DNA of 34,681 nt from Clostridiales bacterium Firm_05 (GCA_001604035.1 LVAK01000038.1:1-34681), one strand, 5' to 3'; positions 1 to 9,568 are shown, counted from the stretch's first letter. A program made the numbers and translations. Notes: a model not told the origin generated them from the sequence alone.

Positions 1-651
1 TCGCTTTTAAAACCGGAACACCTCACCGACAGGAAATGCAATGCCCTGTGCGAGCTTTTCGCCGGAAGCAAAGACGTACAGAACGGCGTGATAATCCACT
101 CGGATCTTTTGCTTGAACATATTAAAAATAATTATCCCGATCTATATTTCATTTCCTCGACTACAAAGGTCCAGACTGATTTTGATCAGTTTTTAAAGGA
201 AACAGACCGTAGTGATTTTAAATATGTTGTTCCCGATTTCAGGCTGAATAAGATGTTCGATAAACTTGATACGCTCTCAAAGAAGCAAAAGGACAAGGTC
301 GAATTTCTGTGCAATGAATGCTGCTCGTTTAACTGTAAAGAAAGAAAAGCGTGCTACGAAAATGTTAGCCGGAAAAATCTCGGTGAAGACTGTCCCGAGC
401 ACATCTGTACTGCACCTGATTCAGGAGATGGATACCGTTTTTCAAGGGCAATGAATAATCCGGGATTTATCAGTATCGATGACATCATCAGCACCTATCT
501 CCCCCTCGGTTTTTCTAATTTCAAAATAGAAGGCAGAGGACTCGGAAGTGCTGTCAACCTCGAATTTCTGCTCTATTATCTCACAAAGCCGGAATACCAG
601 CTTACTGTCCGTGAAGAGATCTATCTTGACAGTATGCTGGATCTGTTCTGA
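1..651 (+). CDS. U32-like conserved protein, 3' part (5' end outside window)
   Basis: The reading frame is open from the first base, so the true start lies outside the window; a GTG at base 88 is internal. The visible part has a four-cysteine cluster, CNECCSFNCKERKACYE, roughly at residues 103-119 of the visible frame, then another Cys pair, and a C-terminal stretch with GFSNFKIEGRGLGSA. The KIEGR element and the Cys cluster are typical of peptidase U32-family proteins, several of which bind an iron-sulfur cluster and act in RNA or cofactor modification rather than proteolysis. The link to this family is from memory of its motifs; the exact subfamily and substrate are not recognised. The gene ends just before a strong terminator and converges on the polyketide operon, so it belongs to the flanking chromosome and not to the cluster. 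Confidence 0.75.
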   Translation, partial: SLLKPEHLTDRKCNALCELFAGSKDVQNGVIIHSDLLLEHIKNNYPDLYFISSTTKVQTDFDQFLKETDRSDFKYVVPDFRLNKMFDKLDTLSKKQKDKVEFLCNECCSFNCKERKACYENVSRKNLGEDCPEHICTAPDSGDGYRFSRAMNNPGFISIDDIISTYLPLGFSNFKIEGRGLGSAVNLEFLLYYLTKPEYQLTVREEIYLDSMLDLF

Positions 652-693
652 ATATCATGCTATGATCGGCCACAAAATAGTATAAAAAGTTTC

Positions 694-750
694 GGACTCT
701 GTCTTAGCGCTTTTCACGAAATGTGAAATGCTGAGACAGAGTCCTTTTTT
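694..750 (+). terminator. Rho-independent terminator of the U32-like gene
   Basis: GGACTCTGTCTTAGC (694-708) pairs with GCTGAGACAGAGTCC (730-744) over 15 positions with one G-T wobble. An inner TTTCAC/GTGAAA helix continues the hairpin, and six T follow on the plus strand. On the minus strand the stem is followed by a T-rich stretch after a five-base gap, so it may also stop transcripts leaving the PKS gene, which ends at 858. Apart from this hairpin, bases 652-857 show no gene I can support. Confidence 0.85.
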
Positions 751-857
751 CTATAAGCAGATATTATCGATATGGATGAAGTCAAGAGCCTTGTCAAGAA
801 TGCTTCAACGAAGCCGATTGGCTATCCAACTATGAAGCTCCAGAATACAGGTGTAGA

Positions 858-3800
858 TCAAAGTTTGAAAAATGTTGAGCCGACATAGTCAATGAATTCA
901 TTGATATTTGTACAGTTGATCAGGTCAGTTGGCTGAAGATTGATCCCCAAACTTTTATTAATGATAACAATAGTTTCAAATTCATTTATAGAATCCAGGC
1001 CTATATCAAACAGATCCATTTCTTTATCAAAATTATCCTCGGAAATACCAAGAACTTCCGCAATTGCATTAACAGTTATCTTTTCTATATCTGCAATTGA
1101 AATAATGCTGACATCAGTTACATTAGCAGTTTCATTTGAAACTGTTTCCTTATTTACAGGTAAAAGATCAACAAGTCCGTCAGTTCCATTAAAGAGAACC
1201 ATCTGAGAATACGGAGCAGCAAATGCTGTTTCAAGCATCTTCATACCTTCTTCATTTGTTATCGGCCATAACCCGATACTTCCGAATTGGTCGTAATACC
1301 TCTGAGAAGATGCAACACCAACTTCGCCCCAGAAGCCCCAATTTATTGTTCTGACATCATAAGTTCTATTTCTGTTAAGATAGTCAGAATAGCTATCCTG
1401 GAAACAGCAGCCTGATATATAATTCCCCTGACCTGCAAGACTGAGGTAGGATTCAATTGATGAGTAGAACAGGATAAAGTCATCCACAATATCAGAGAAG
1501 ACTTCACACATATTTATAGTTCCATCGATCTTAGGAGCAGTCCCCTTCCTGAAATCTGCTTCATCTGTATTGATAAGCAAATGATCAGAAAGATCAATAG
1601 CGGAATGAATAACGCCATTTATCCTGCCATACTTTTCTTTTATTATCAGCTTAGCAGATTCAAGTGAAGCTATATCGTTCATATCTGCCGAAATATATAT
1701 AGAATCCCCGCCATATGAATTCAGTTCAGTTATCTTGTCTGCTTGTTTCAGAGAATACTCTGAACGTCCGATTATAACTATCGAAGCATTATATCTCTTG
1801 GCAAGATGCGTAGCTGTAAGATAACCTACACCGCCGGCACCGCCTAATATAACATAAACACCTCTGTCCTTGAAAAGAGATTTATTCGTATCAGCAACTT
1901 CTGCTTTTTCAAGAAGCTTCTTGTAGGATATACCTCCATGTATAGCATTTTCACAGCCGTAAGCAAGGCTTTTATGATTTTCAAGGAAATACTCAATATT
2001 CCCTCTAAAAGTCATTTCATTCCAATTTTCGCCATTCCATGAAGAATCCAGGTCACAGCTTATTACATCCCAGTTCTTAAATTCCTTTGAAATGCTTTTG
2101 CAGATTCCGTGAAGAGCAGCTTCTGAGGGGACATAAGGCTCATCATGGATGATGAAATTGCCAAAGGTGATAAAGCTTATCTCCAGTTTTCGTGAAACAC
2201 ATCCAGCTTCTGCAAGGCACTTTACCAACTTGTGTACACTATATACTGCGCTTTCTTGTGCATTTTTTAATCCTTCTATGCTGACACCAGAGCTCTTATC
2301 AATATCATCGGTAAAATAGAATATCTTATTAATATTTGTATTCTCTTTTAGCATACAAATGATTTCTTCAGGAGAATCATTTATTTTGTGTATGTCTGCA
2401 TAACTAACAGCAGAAGAAGGATATTTGCACTTTATAATATCGCAGATCAGCTTCGCATTGCTGTCACTGAATACAAAAATATCACTGTTCAGATCAAGAG
2501 AAGCCGCTGATGTTTCAAAGCTCTTCCATACCGGTATGTACTTTCTAAATTTATCTGAATCAGCTTTTCCGGAAATACTTTCAGCAGATGTTTCCTCAGC
2601 TACACTTTCACTTGGGAAAGTTTTATGATCAAAACAATATAGCGGAATATCGGCTTTATTGTATTCACAGTCTCCGAAAAATTTTTCCCAGTTGATATTA
2701 TGGCCGTCTTTCCATAACTGACCAGCTATATCAAGTGTATCATCAACGGAATAAGTATCTTCGCCCTTAAAAGAAACTGTTTTTCCGCTTATCTCGATCA
2801 CAGTCATGCTATCCGGGGTGTGTTCCATAGAATCTGATTTGGCACTTGATACAGATATATCAACATTTCCGCTTCTTACAACCTCATTATCAAAAATGCT
2901 ATCAGAATTGTTTAGTGCTGTGTTGATGTTATCAGCTATCTTTGCATAATCATTCAGTGAAATATTTGAAATGGCAAGATTTACAAAGTCCTCTTTTGTC
3001 AGAACACCGCTTGTAAGCATATCGGAAATGAAATAAAGATCATCACTGCTGAAAGTCCTCTCATCTTCGAGCATCCATTTCTTGTTCACTCTCGTAAGAG
3101 AGCTGATTATCATAAGAATAAGTATTGCCTGTGCGGGATTAGCTTTGAATTCGTCTTTCTTCGACAAACGAACTTTTTCCATCATCTTAACAGGACCGCC
3201 CCAGGCCTCAGTAACATTTTCCCACTCATTTATGTATTTTTTATAAGTATACTGATATTGGTATAATGTTTTGGATTTCTCTATCAATTCCTCACAAGCG
3301 GTCTTCTCAAGTATAATATTGTGTATCATATCTTCAAGACCTCTTATGTCGACACTGTAAGGATAAACAATATTTCCAGAGCTGCTGTTATACCATCTGA
3401 TATTTGGTCTTGTTAATGAAGTGACCTCAGACTTGTCTGAAAGTGCGCTCAGTGCCTCTGTCAGCATTATGATTCCTGAAGCTGCAAGAGAGGTATAGAA
3501 TCCGCTTCCGTAACCAGTAACAGTATTAACGGATATTCCGATCTCTTTCAAAGTATAGAATAGTATAAGCTCAGCAATAAAGTTATTGATCTTTATTTCA
3601 ATTTCTTCATTGTTACCGGATATAACCTTATCGAGGAGCTCTAAGTCTGACTCGCTTCCTTCAAGCTGATCCCTGACTTGTTCACAAGCCTGTATAAAAG
3701 CAGGAGAACGCTTGATGTTTTCAGAAAGAACGATCTTGTCCTTTCCTTCTGAAAAACAGAGGCAGTAATCCTTTTTCTCCGATGAGTTTTCGTTGTCAAG

Positions 3801-5324
3801 CACATTGTATATATCACTGATGGATGAGACTACTGCACCGAATCTATACTTGAAATGCTCCCTGCCTTTTAACAGAGTATAGGAAATATCCTTCAGACTA
3901 TCTTCACTTAGTTTATCGTTATCGATAAGTTCTTTCCACTTATGCTTTATCTGCTCAAGACTCTTCTCAGTTTTTGCTGAAAGAACAAACAGGCGTTTCT
4001 TTTTATCCAAGGCAGTTCCGACCTTGCTGCCGACATATTCTTCTATAAGCACATGAGCGTTTGTGCCGCCAAGTCCGAACGAGCTTATACCCGCCCTTAA
4101 AGGAATATCCTCGTTCTTTCTGTTCCATGGAGTGTTCTCCCTACAGAGTACAAAAGGAGAATCCTTGATATTGAGCACGGGATTGACATTGTTGAGATGT
4201 ATCGAAGCAGGTATCGTCTTATATTTCATCATCATAATGATCTTTATAAGACTTCCAAGAGCTGCACAGCCTTCAAGGTGACCAACATTTGTCTTTACTG
4301 AGCCGATCTTACAGTATCCAATATCCTTAGTATAAGGGCGAAAAGCCTGTTTAAGAGCTTCTACTTCGATAGGATCTCCAAGAGAGGTTCCTGTACCATG
4401 AGTTTCGATATACGTTACTGTATCCGGAGTGAAATCAGTTTTGCGGTACGCCTCTCTGATAACCTCAGCCTGAGCAGCAACATTAGGTGCAGTGATCGTA
4501 TGAGCATGGCCGCCATGATTTATCGCACAGGACTTTATTACGCAATAGATCTTATTATTTGCTTTTATAGCCTTTTCAAGCGGCTGGATCAGAATAAAAG
4601 CTGCACCTTCTCCTGAAACGAAGCCATCACCGGCTGCATCAAAAGTATGACATTTTCCAGTGGGACTGAGCATCTTGCTCTTAGAATATGAAGCATATGT
4701 CCTGTATGAACGGTGAACATTAACGCCACCGACAAGGGCATAGTCGCTGCTGTCTGTAATAATTGAGTTATAAGCAGCATTAAGAGCAGCAAACGAAGAA
4801 GAACAACCGGTATCTACTGTAAAACTCTCTCCGTGCAATCCAAGAAAATATGACACTCTGTTTGCAAGCAGGAAGTAATAATCTTCAATTCCCGGAATAA
4901 CAGTCGGATCATTCTTCCAAAACGTATTATATGCCAAAGAACCAACACATACTGAAGTTCTTTCATCTCTGAGTTCACTCAGGGCTATACCTGAATCCTC
5001 AATGCATTTCCAGCTTTCTTCAAGAAGAAGTCTCTGATGAGGATCCATTTTTTCGGCTTCTTTAGGAGAAATATCAAAAAAATCGTTATCAAACTTATCA
5101 ATATTATCCAGTACTCCAAGCCACTTACTGTAAGTTTTTCCATTGGTCTCAAATCTATTCTCGGTAAAACGCTTCTCATAATTCAATCTTGATTCCGGTA
5201 TCTCAACTACGCTGTCTACACCACTGACGAGATTACTCCAAAACGCCTCTTTATCTGATGCCATCGGAAAATTACACGAAATTCCAACTACCGCAATCTC
5301 ACCGCTGTAAATCTTATCATTCAT
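858..5324 (-). CDS. Type I polyketide synthase, KS-(degenerate AT)-KR-ACP, 1488 aa
   Basis: This is a single-module modular PKS. The ketosynthase (about residues 8-430) has Cys174 in DTGCSSSF (usually DTACSSSL), His309 in ETHGTGTS and His349 in KTNVGHLEG, so condensation chemistry looks intact. Residues about 500-900 resemble an AT domain with its linker (end motif IPLYCF), but the nucleophile motif GHSxGE is GYGSGF (604-609), with Gly where Ser should be. The ketoreductase (about 1155-1385) has GGAGGVG at 1161, Lys1265, Ser1289 and Tyr1302; the Asn four residues after Tyr is Cys1306. An LSD motif stands where B-type KRs have LDD. The C-terminal carrier domain has the phosphopantetheine Ser1445 in GLDSI. 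There is no DH, ER, methyltransferase or thioesterase. The ATG follows directly on the stop of the upstream AT gene, with AAGGAAAGG as ribosome binding site, so the two are probably translationally coupled. It is the last gene of the operon. The product is unknown. Confidence 0.95.
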   Translation of the reverse strand: MNDKIYSGEIAVVGISCNFPMASDKEAFWSNLVSGVDSVVEIPESRLNYEKRFTENRFETNGKTYSKWLGVLDNIDKFDNDFFDISPKEAEKMDPHQRLLLEESWKCIEDSGIALSELRDERTSVCVGSLAYNTFWKNDPTVIPGIEDYYFLLANRVSYFLGLHGESFTVDTGCSSSFAALNAAYNSIITDSSDYALVGGVNVHRSYRTYASYSKSKMLSPTGKCHTFDAAGDGFVSGEGAAFILIQPLEKAIKANNKIYCVIKSCAINHGGHAHTITAPNVAAQAEVIREAYRKTDFTPDTVTYIETHGTGTSLGDPIEVEALKQAFRPYTKDIGYCKIGSVKTNVGHLEGCAALGSLIKIIMMMKYKTIPASIHLNNVNPVLNIKDSPFVLCRENTPWNRKNEDIPLRAGISSFGLGGTNAHVLIEEYVGSKVGTALDKKKRLFVLSAKTEKSLEQIKHKWKELIDNDKLSEDSLKDISYTLLKGREHFKYRFGAVVSSISDIYNVLDNENSSEKKDYCLCFSEGKDKIVLSENIKRSPAFIQACEQVRDQLEGSESDLELLDKVISGNNEEIEIKINNFIAELILFYTLKEIGISVNTVTGYGSGFYTSLAASGIIMLTEALSALSDKSEVTSLTRPNIRWYNSSSGNIVYPYSVDIRGLEDMIHNIILEKTACEELIEKSKTLYQYQYTYKKYINEWENVTEAWGGPVKMMEKVRLSKKDEFKANPAQAILILMIISSLTRVNKKWMLEDERTFSSDDLYFISDMLTSGVLTKEDFVNLAISNISLNDYAKIADNINTALNNSDSIFDNEVVRSGNVDISVSSAKSDSMEHTPDSMTVIEISGKTVSFKGEDTYSVDDTLDIAGQLWKDGHNINWEKFFGDCEYNKADIPLYCFDHKTFPSESVAEETSAESISGKADSDKFRKYIPVWKSFETSAASLDLNSDIFVFSDSNAKLICDIIKCKYPSSAVSYADIHKINDSPEEIICMLKENTNINKIFYFTDDIDKSSGVSIEGLKNAQESAVYSVHKLVKCLAEAGCVSRKLEISFITFGNFIIHDEPYVPSEAALHGICKSISKEFKNWDVISCDLDSSWNGENWNEMTFRGNIEYFLENHKSLAYGCENAIHGGISYKKLLEKAEVADTNKSLFKDRGVYVILGGAGGVGYLTATHLAKRYNASIVIIGRSEYSLKQADKITELNSYGGDSIYISADMNDIASLESAKLIIKEKYGRINGVIHSAIDLSDHLLINTDEADFRKGTAPKIDGTINMCEVFSDIVDDFILFYSSIESYLSLAGQGNYISGCCFQDSYSDYLNRNRTYDVRTINWGFWGEVGVASSQRYYDQFGSIGLWPITNEEGMKMLETAFAAPYSQMVLFNGTDGLVDLLPVNKETVSNETANVTDVSIISIADIEKITVNAIAEVLGISEDNFDKEMDLFDIGLDSINEFETIVIINKSLGINLQPTDLINCTNINEFIDYVGSTFFKL

Positions 5325-6290
5325 TTAATATTCCTTTCCTTGATAAGTTTTAATATCATTTATCAATTTTGTAATATTCAAATCATTAATTTTGTGGTTA
5401 GATTTTTGGTAGAACGGAGAACTGAAACATTTATTGCTTATTTTATTGTATTTAACATAATTAGAACACGCACTTGCTGGACTGCAGTCAATAAAAAAAA
5501 TGTCAGGATCTGATATTTCTTTCAGTTTTTCTGAAAAACATATGCGTTGACATATAACATTCCAGAAGTATTCTGCAGATGGCTGTATTTTATCATGATC
5601 AGCCAAAGTTGAAATGACAGGTATCTTCCCTTTTTGCATCCTCAGTTTCTCAAAAAGGGGGAATAAGCTGTCATACAGGTCAGCAATCCCTGTCGTATGA
5701 AATGGTATGTTTATAGGCATTTTATAGCTTATTATGCCTTCTTCTTTAAGTGAGCGGATAAAGAATAACTCTTTATCTTTCGGGATGGAAATTATGGAAT
5801 GTGAAGATGAATAATTGCATATCACCTGTGAATTCTCAAAGAGTTCAGGATGATCATCAATGAATTCGCTGCTCTTGTACACAAAAAGTGTTTCTGTTTC
5901 AAAAGAATAATGGCTCAATACTTGTGCCTCTGAGAAAAATAATGAGATAATATCAGAAGGATCAAGTATCATTGAGACAGAAGCAGCGACTGTTTCTCCA
6001 AGGCTGAAGCCCATAAGGCAGTCTGGCTCAACACCTTTTTCAATGTACATCTCAGCAAGCGAATACTGTACCATATAGAGCATTGTCAATGTAGAGAACA
6101 GATCATGTTTGATATTTGAAGATTTTTTATCAAAAAAATCTTCAATAACTGATTTTCCTGAAATATCAATAGCTATCACATCAAGCTGATCCATATAATT
6201 CTTGAATACTTCATCAGATGAATATAGATTTTCCCCCATTGAATCAAACTGTGTACCGAATCCTGAAAACAAGAATACGCTTTTTTTCAA
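5325..6290 (-). CDS. Free-standing acyltransferase-like protein (FabD/trans-AT fold)
   Basis: FabD-type alpha/beta hydrolase: N-terminal FLFSGFGTQ (family FPGQGSQ), nucleophile elbow GFSLGE with Ser96, and catalytic His198 in PFHTT. In E. coli FabD, Arg117 lies 25 residues after the nucleophile and binds the malonyl carboxylate; here that position is Glu121 in SEAQVLS. A malonyl transferase role is therefore doubtful. An acyl hydrolase (as PedC in trans-AT systems) or a transferase for non-carboxylated acyl groups fits better; this is inference. Start choice: TTG at 6290 sits four bases after AAAAGGTGAT, the standard spacing, and gives MKKSVFLFSG as in the family. ATG at 6296 or GTG at 6299 are possible but almost touch the SD. 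The gene lies between the exporter permease and the PKS, whose own AT domain is degenerate. Confidence 0.85.
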   Translation of the reverse strand: MKKSVFLFSGFGTQFDSMGENLYSSDEVFKNYMDQLDVIAIDISGKSVIEDFFDKKSSNIKHDLFSTLTMLYMVQYSLAEMYIEKGVEPDCLMGFSLGETVAASVSMILDPSDIISLFFSEAQVLSHYSFETETLFVYKSSEFIDDHPELFENSQVICNYSSSHSIISIPKDKELFFIRSLKEEGIISYKMPINIPFHTTGIADLYDSLFPLFEKLRMQKGKIPVISTLADHDKIQPSAEYFWNVICQRICFSEKLKEISDPDIFFIDCSPASACSNYVKYNKISNKCFSSPFYQKSNHKINDLNITKLINDIKTYQGKEY

Positions 6291-6302
6291 CCCCATCACC
6301 TT

Positions 6303-7898
6303 TTAGTTTGTAATATCTGCTCTCTTGTATCCGATAAATCCAGCAGCTGAAAGCACTGCAAATATCACTGTTATGCAGATAATGCTTGTATAGTTGGAGC
6401 CATCGATATTAACATTCGGAATATTGCCGTAAGCTGTAAGCTTTGATGCAGCTTCAGGCAGCTTGAGCATGGAACCAAAATAGATAACAAATACCGAGTA
6501 TCCATAATACAGCCATGCAAGCATGATCCCTTTACGGAATATGCCTATCATAAGCGTGAAAAGTCCGATAGTCAGCCATATGGCCGGAAGATATGAAACA
6601 GCAGCCTTTATGAAATACGAAAGCTTTATCGGATCTTTAAGTACTGTCATACCGCCGATCCACATACTTACAGCAAAAACCAGCTGCAAAATAATGGAAA
6701 TGATAATTGCAATAAAGAAATAGCTTCCTATTATACTTACTCTGGAGACTTTATGAGACATAATGATATCCAGTCTGCCGCTTGATTCTTCTGATCTTAT
6801 CCTAAGAATTGCAAGCACACTCGGTACTGTTGCAATTATTGCAGTAATCGATGTCATTACCGAGATAAACTGGTCGAGGATAGCTGTATTATCATCAGTA
6901 ATAAATATCTGCTTCATCATATCATTTTTTTCAAGCTGGGACTTAATTTCTTCAAGCATTCCGCCAAAGGAGAATCCCATTATCAAAAATCCAACGATCC
7001 AGGCAACCGTGCTCACAAACAGGAGTCTGACAGCTAAAGTCAACGGGCTTCTCAAGAATTCTGACGTTGTCTTTTTATTTGTCTTGTTCACAAAGATACC
7101 TGAACCATAATCCCTCTTAGTATTTAGCCACACAGCTGCGGCTGCAAACACTAAGGCTGCGGCCAGGACTATCAAAATCGGGGCAAAACCATTTTTTACA
7201 TAAACTTGTGATCTCATAAGAGCCCCTAATGGTGAAATGCAGGCTATGACTTCATTTCCTATATCACCTATTGCTCTTACAAAATATGAAATACCAAGTA
7301 TACCAAAGGATAATCCCATAGAATTTGATGGAGAAATTTGTGCGAAGACTGCTGAAACAGCTGCAAAAAATACACCCGCAGCACACATAACCGCTCCGAA
7401 TGCGAGGGAGCCTTTAGTGTCGATCCCGTCTATCTTCAGTGAACAGAGACCTATACTGATAACAGCTGTAAATACAACATTAACAGCAAAGCTCACTACA
7501 AGAGAAGCTGCGATCTGAAACTGTTTGCCTACCGGAAATGCCAACAGAGTATCTGATATCCCTTTTTCTTCATCAGCAGCAGTATTTCTGATAATAAAAA
7601 TAATGTTCATTATAGCCAGTGCTACCGCTGCAAACAACAATGTCTGCTGAGACAAAAGAGCTCCCATATTATAATCATTTTTGCCATACGGCAATCCCAT
7701 AAGAGCTATGATTGCTGGATTATCCATTGATCTTGCAACTTCAGACCGGTCTTCAGCGGTCGGATACATATCGGCAAGTGACTGTGCTTGTCCAACCGTC
7801 AGCAGAAGCAGAGATACGAACCAAATGATGAAGTATTTCTTTTCTCTTTTCAGAATAAATTTTGCATAAGTTAAGGTATTATAAAATGAATTCTTCAT
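6303..7898 (-). CDS. ABC-2-type exporter permease (polyketide-antibiotic exporter-like)
   Basis: A 531-residue integral membrane protein with about a dozen hydrophobic segments in two similar halves, each beginning with a cytoplasmic basic stretch (first half KFILKREKKYFIIWF). The loop AADEEKGISDTLLAFPVG in the first half and RIRSEESSGRLDIIMSHKVS in the second are the paired EExG coupling-helix regions of fused ABC-2 permeases. The large size and internal duplication match the family often annotated as exporter of polyketide antibiotics (COG3559 type, from memory). It starts two bases after the ATPase stop with GAGG as ribosome binding site, so the two form one transporter. Inside the operon it most likely exports the PKS product or gives self-protection. 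The substrate is not deducible. Confidence 0.9.
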   Translation of the reverse strand: MKNSFYNTLTYAKFILKREKKYFIIWFVSLLLLTVGQAQSLADMYPTAEDRSEVARSMDNPAIIALMGLPYGKNDYNMGALLSQQTLLFAAVALAIMNIIFIIRNTAADEEKGISDTLLAFPVGKQFQIAASLVVSFAVNVVFTAVISIGLCSLKIDGIDTKGSLAFGAVMCAAGVFFAAVSAVFAQISPSNSMGLSFGILGISYFVRAIGDIGNEVIACISPLGALMRSQVYVKNGFAPILIVLAAALVFAAAAVWLNTKRDYGSGIFVNKTNKKTTSEFLRSPLTLAVRLLFVSTVAWIVGFLIMGFSFGGMLEEIKSQLEKNDMMKQIFITDDNTAILDQFISVMTSITAIIATVPSVLAILRIRSEESSGRLDIIMSHKVSRVSIIGSYFFIAIIISIILQLVFAVSMWIGGMTVLKDPIKLSYFIKAAVSYLPAIWLTIGLFTLMIGIFRKGIMLAWLYYGYSVFVIYFGSMLKLPEAASKLTAYGNIPNVNIDGSNYTSIICITVIFAVLSAAGFIGYKRADITN

Positions 7899-7900
7899 AG

Positions 7901-8785
7901 TTATTGTTCCTCATTGTAAAAGTGCATGAAGAGCTCTTCCAGTGACAATGGTGTTATCTCAATATTTTTTATTTCATACCCATTCAGCAGCTTTAAGATA
8001 TTATTGGTTTCTGATGCATCTATCTGGAAATTATAAACACCATTTTCAAATTTAAGATCATATACTCCTGTTATGCCATTGAATCTTTCTTTAGGGATGT
8101 CAGAAACAAGACGTATATTGTTTCTTGTAAGGTGACGCATACTATCTAAAGAACCTGTTTCGATGATCTTACCTTTTCTTATTATAGAGATACGATCACA
8201 AAGGGACTCAACCTCTGAAAGGATATGGCTCGATAAGAGGATCGTCTTACCCTTTGCTTTCTCCTCTGCAACACATTCCTGAAACGTTTTTTCCATTAAA
8301 GGATCAAGACCTGATGTCGGCTCATCCAGGATATAAAGATCAGCATCAAGTGAAAATGCGGATACCAATGCAACTTTCTGTCGATTTCCCTTTGAATATT
8401 TTTTGCACTTCTTAGACACATCAAGATCAAAACGCTTGATATATTCCTCTCGTCTCTTCCTGTCATTTGCACCGTTGAGATGCATAAGGAAGTCGATCAC
8501 TTCTCCTCCGGTAAGCCCTGGCCACAGATTAACATCTCCGGGTACAAATGCGATGTTTTTATGTATCTCTACCGAATCCTCCCAGCAGTCCTTACCAAAT
8601 ATCTCAGCTTTTCCATCTGTTGCCCTGTACATACCTAACATTACTCTTGTAGTTGTAGTCTTTCCAGCGCCGTTAGGACCAATAAAACCATATACTTCGC
8701 CTTTTTCAATGTTCATAGATATACCATCAAGTGCAGTGAAGTCTCCGAATTTCTTTTTAAGATTTTCTATTTTTATTATTGACAT
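7901..8785 (-). CDS. ABC transporter ATP-binding protein
   Basis: This 294-residue nucleotide-binding subunit powers the adjacent permease. Walker A is GPNGAGKT (36-43), the signature loop is YSKGNRQKV (130-138, replacing LSGGQ, as in antibiotic exporters of the CcmA/DrrA group), Walker B is YILDEPTSGLDP (151-162), and the switch His is His187 in LLSSHIL. The Q-loop position reads VPGDVNLWPGLT. A C-terminal extension of about 80 residues, as in DrrA-like proteins, follows. The ATG has AAGGAAGTGG upstream; the 42-base gap from the fabG-like gene is the largest within the operon and could hold a weak internal start site, though I see no convincing promoter. Confidence 0.95.
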   Translation of the reverse strand: MSIIKIENLKKKFGDFTALDGISMNIEKGEVYGFIGPNGAGKTTTTRVMLGMYRATDGKAEIFGKDCWEDSVEIHKNIAFVPGDVNLWPGLTGGEVIDFLMHLNGANDRKRREEYIKRFDLDVSKKCKKYSKGNRQKVALVSAFSLDADLYILDEPTSGLDPLMEKTFQECVAEEKAKGKTILLSSHILSEVESLCDRISIIRKGKIIETGSLDSMRHLTRNNIRLVSDIPKERFNGITGVYDLKFENGVYNFQIDASETNNILKLLNGYEIKNIEITPLSLEELFMHFYNEEQ

Positions 8786-8827
8786 TTATTACCACTTCCT
8801 TTACTTATTTACTTCAAGTATTACATA

Positions 8828-9568
8828 TTAAAGGCTCAAGCCGCCGTTTATGTCAAGCACAGCCCCGTTGCAGTACGCAGCTTCATCGCTTGCAAGATAC
8901 AAGAATGCTGCTGCCATTTCCTCTGGTGTACCAAATCTCTTAACCGGAATAACTTTGTTAGCACGCTCCATTATCTTTTCCGGAAGATTGCTTGTCATAT
9001 CAGTTGCAACATATCCGGGCGCAACAGCGTTGACCGTTATATTATACTTTCCAAGTTCCTGTGCAAGACTTAAAGTCATGCCAATGATACCTGCCTTTGA
9101 AGCAGCATAATTTGATTGAGCAACTGCTCCTTTTCTTGCTGCAACTGAAGATGTATTGATTATTCTTCCGTACCCATTTTCTATCATATAAGGGACTGCC
9201 TCTCTGATACAATAGAAAGTTCCTGTCAGATTTGTCGCAATTACTTTATCCCATTGTTCAAGAGTCATCTTGTTTATAAAAGAATCGGCAATTATACCGG
9301 CATTGTTTATCAGGATGTCTATTTTCCCAAACATTTCGACAGTTCTTGATATCATATTCTTGACCTGTTCGTGGTCAGAAACATCTGCTGCGATCGCAGC
9401 AGCTTTTCCGCCTTCAGAAATGATCTGTTCAACTATCCTGTTTGAATCGCTCATATTCCTTGCTGCAATTACAACATTTGCACCTTCACGGCTGAATGCC
9501 AGAGCACAGGCTGCACCAATGCCCTTATTTCCGCCTGTAATAACAGCCGTTTTACCAGTTAATTTCAT
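8828..9568 (-). CDS. 3-oxoacyl-ACP reductase, FabG-type SDR
   Basis: A classical short-chain dehydrogenase of 246 residues, the usual FabG length. It has TGGNKGIG (11-18) for NADPH, the structural NNAG motif at about 88-91, Asn113, and the catalytic Ser141, Tyr154 and Lys158 in SNYAASKAG. It should reduce a 3-ketoacyl thioester to the (R)-3-hydroxyacyl form. Within the operon it could act on the beta-keto products of the neighbouring KASIII enzymes, while the PKS has its own KR. GAGAGG precedes the ATG, and the upstream KASIII stop is 15 bases away. A copy this close to FabG could also be a duplicated housekeeping gene recruited to the pathway. Confidence 0.93.
   Translation of the reverse strand: MKLTGKTAVITGGNKGIGAACALAFSREGANVVIAARNMSDSNRIVEQIISEGGKAAAIAADVSDHEQVKNMISRTVEMFGKIDILINNAGIIADSFINKMTLEQWDKVIATNLTGTFYCIREAVPYMIENGYGRIINTSSVAARKGAVAQSNYAASKAGIIGMTLSLAQELGKYNITVNAVAPGYVATDMTSNLPEKIMERANKVIPVKRFGTPEEMAAAFLYLASDEAAYCNGAVLDINGGLSL

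Noticed and set aside
780-878. Short frame reading CQECFNEADWLSNYEAPEYR as a possible gene remnant
   Set aside because: It has no start codon or SD, is only 32 codons long, and its last part is antisense to the end of the PKS gene. It may be a decayed 3' end, but I cannot support it.
4589-4792. Frames overlapping the PKS in other phases, and long frames opposite the GGDEF, membrane protein and glg genes
   Set aside because: They lie inside strongly supported genes, lack SD sites and show no domain motifs, so they are shadows.
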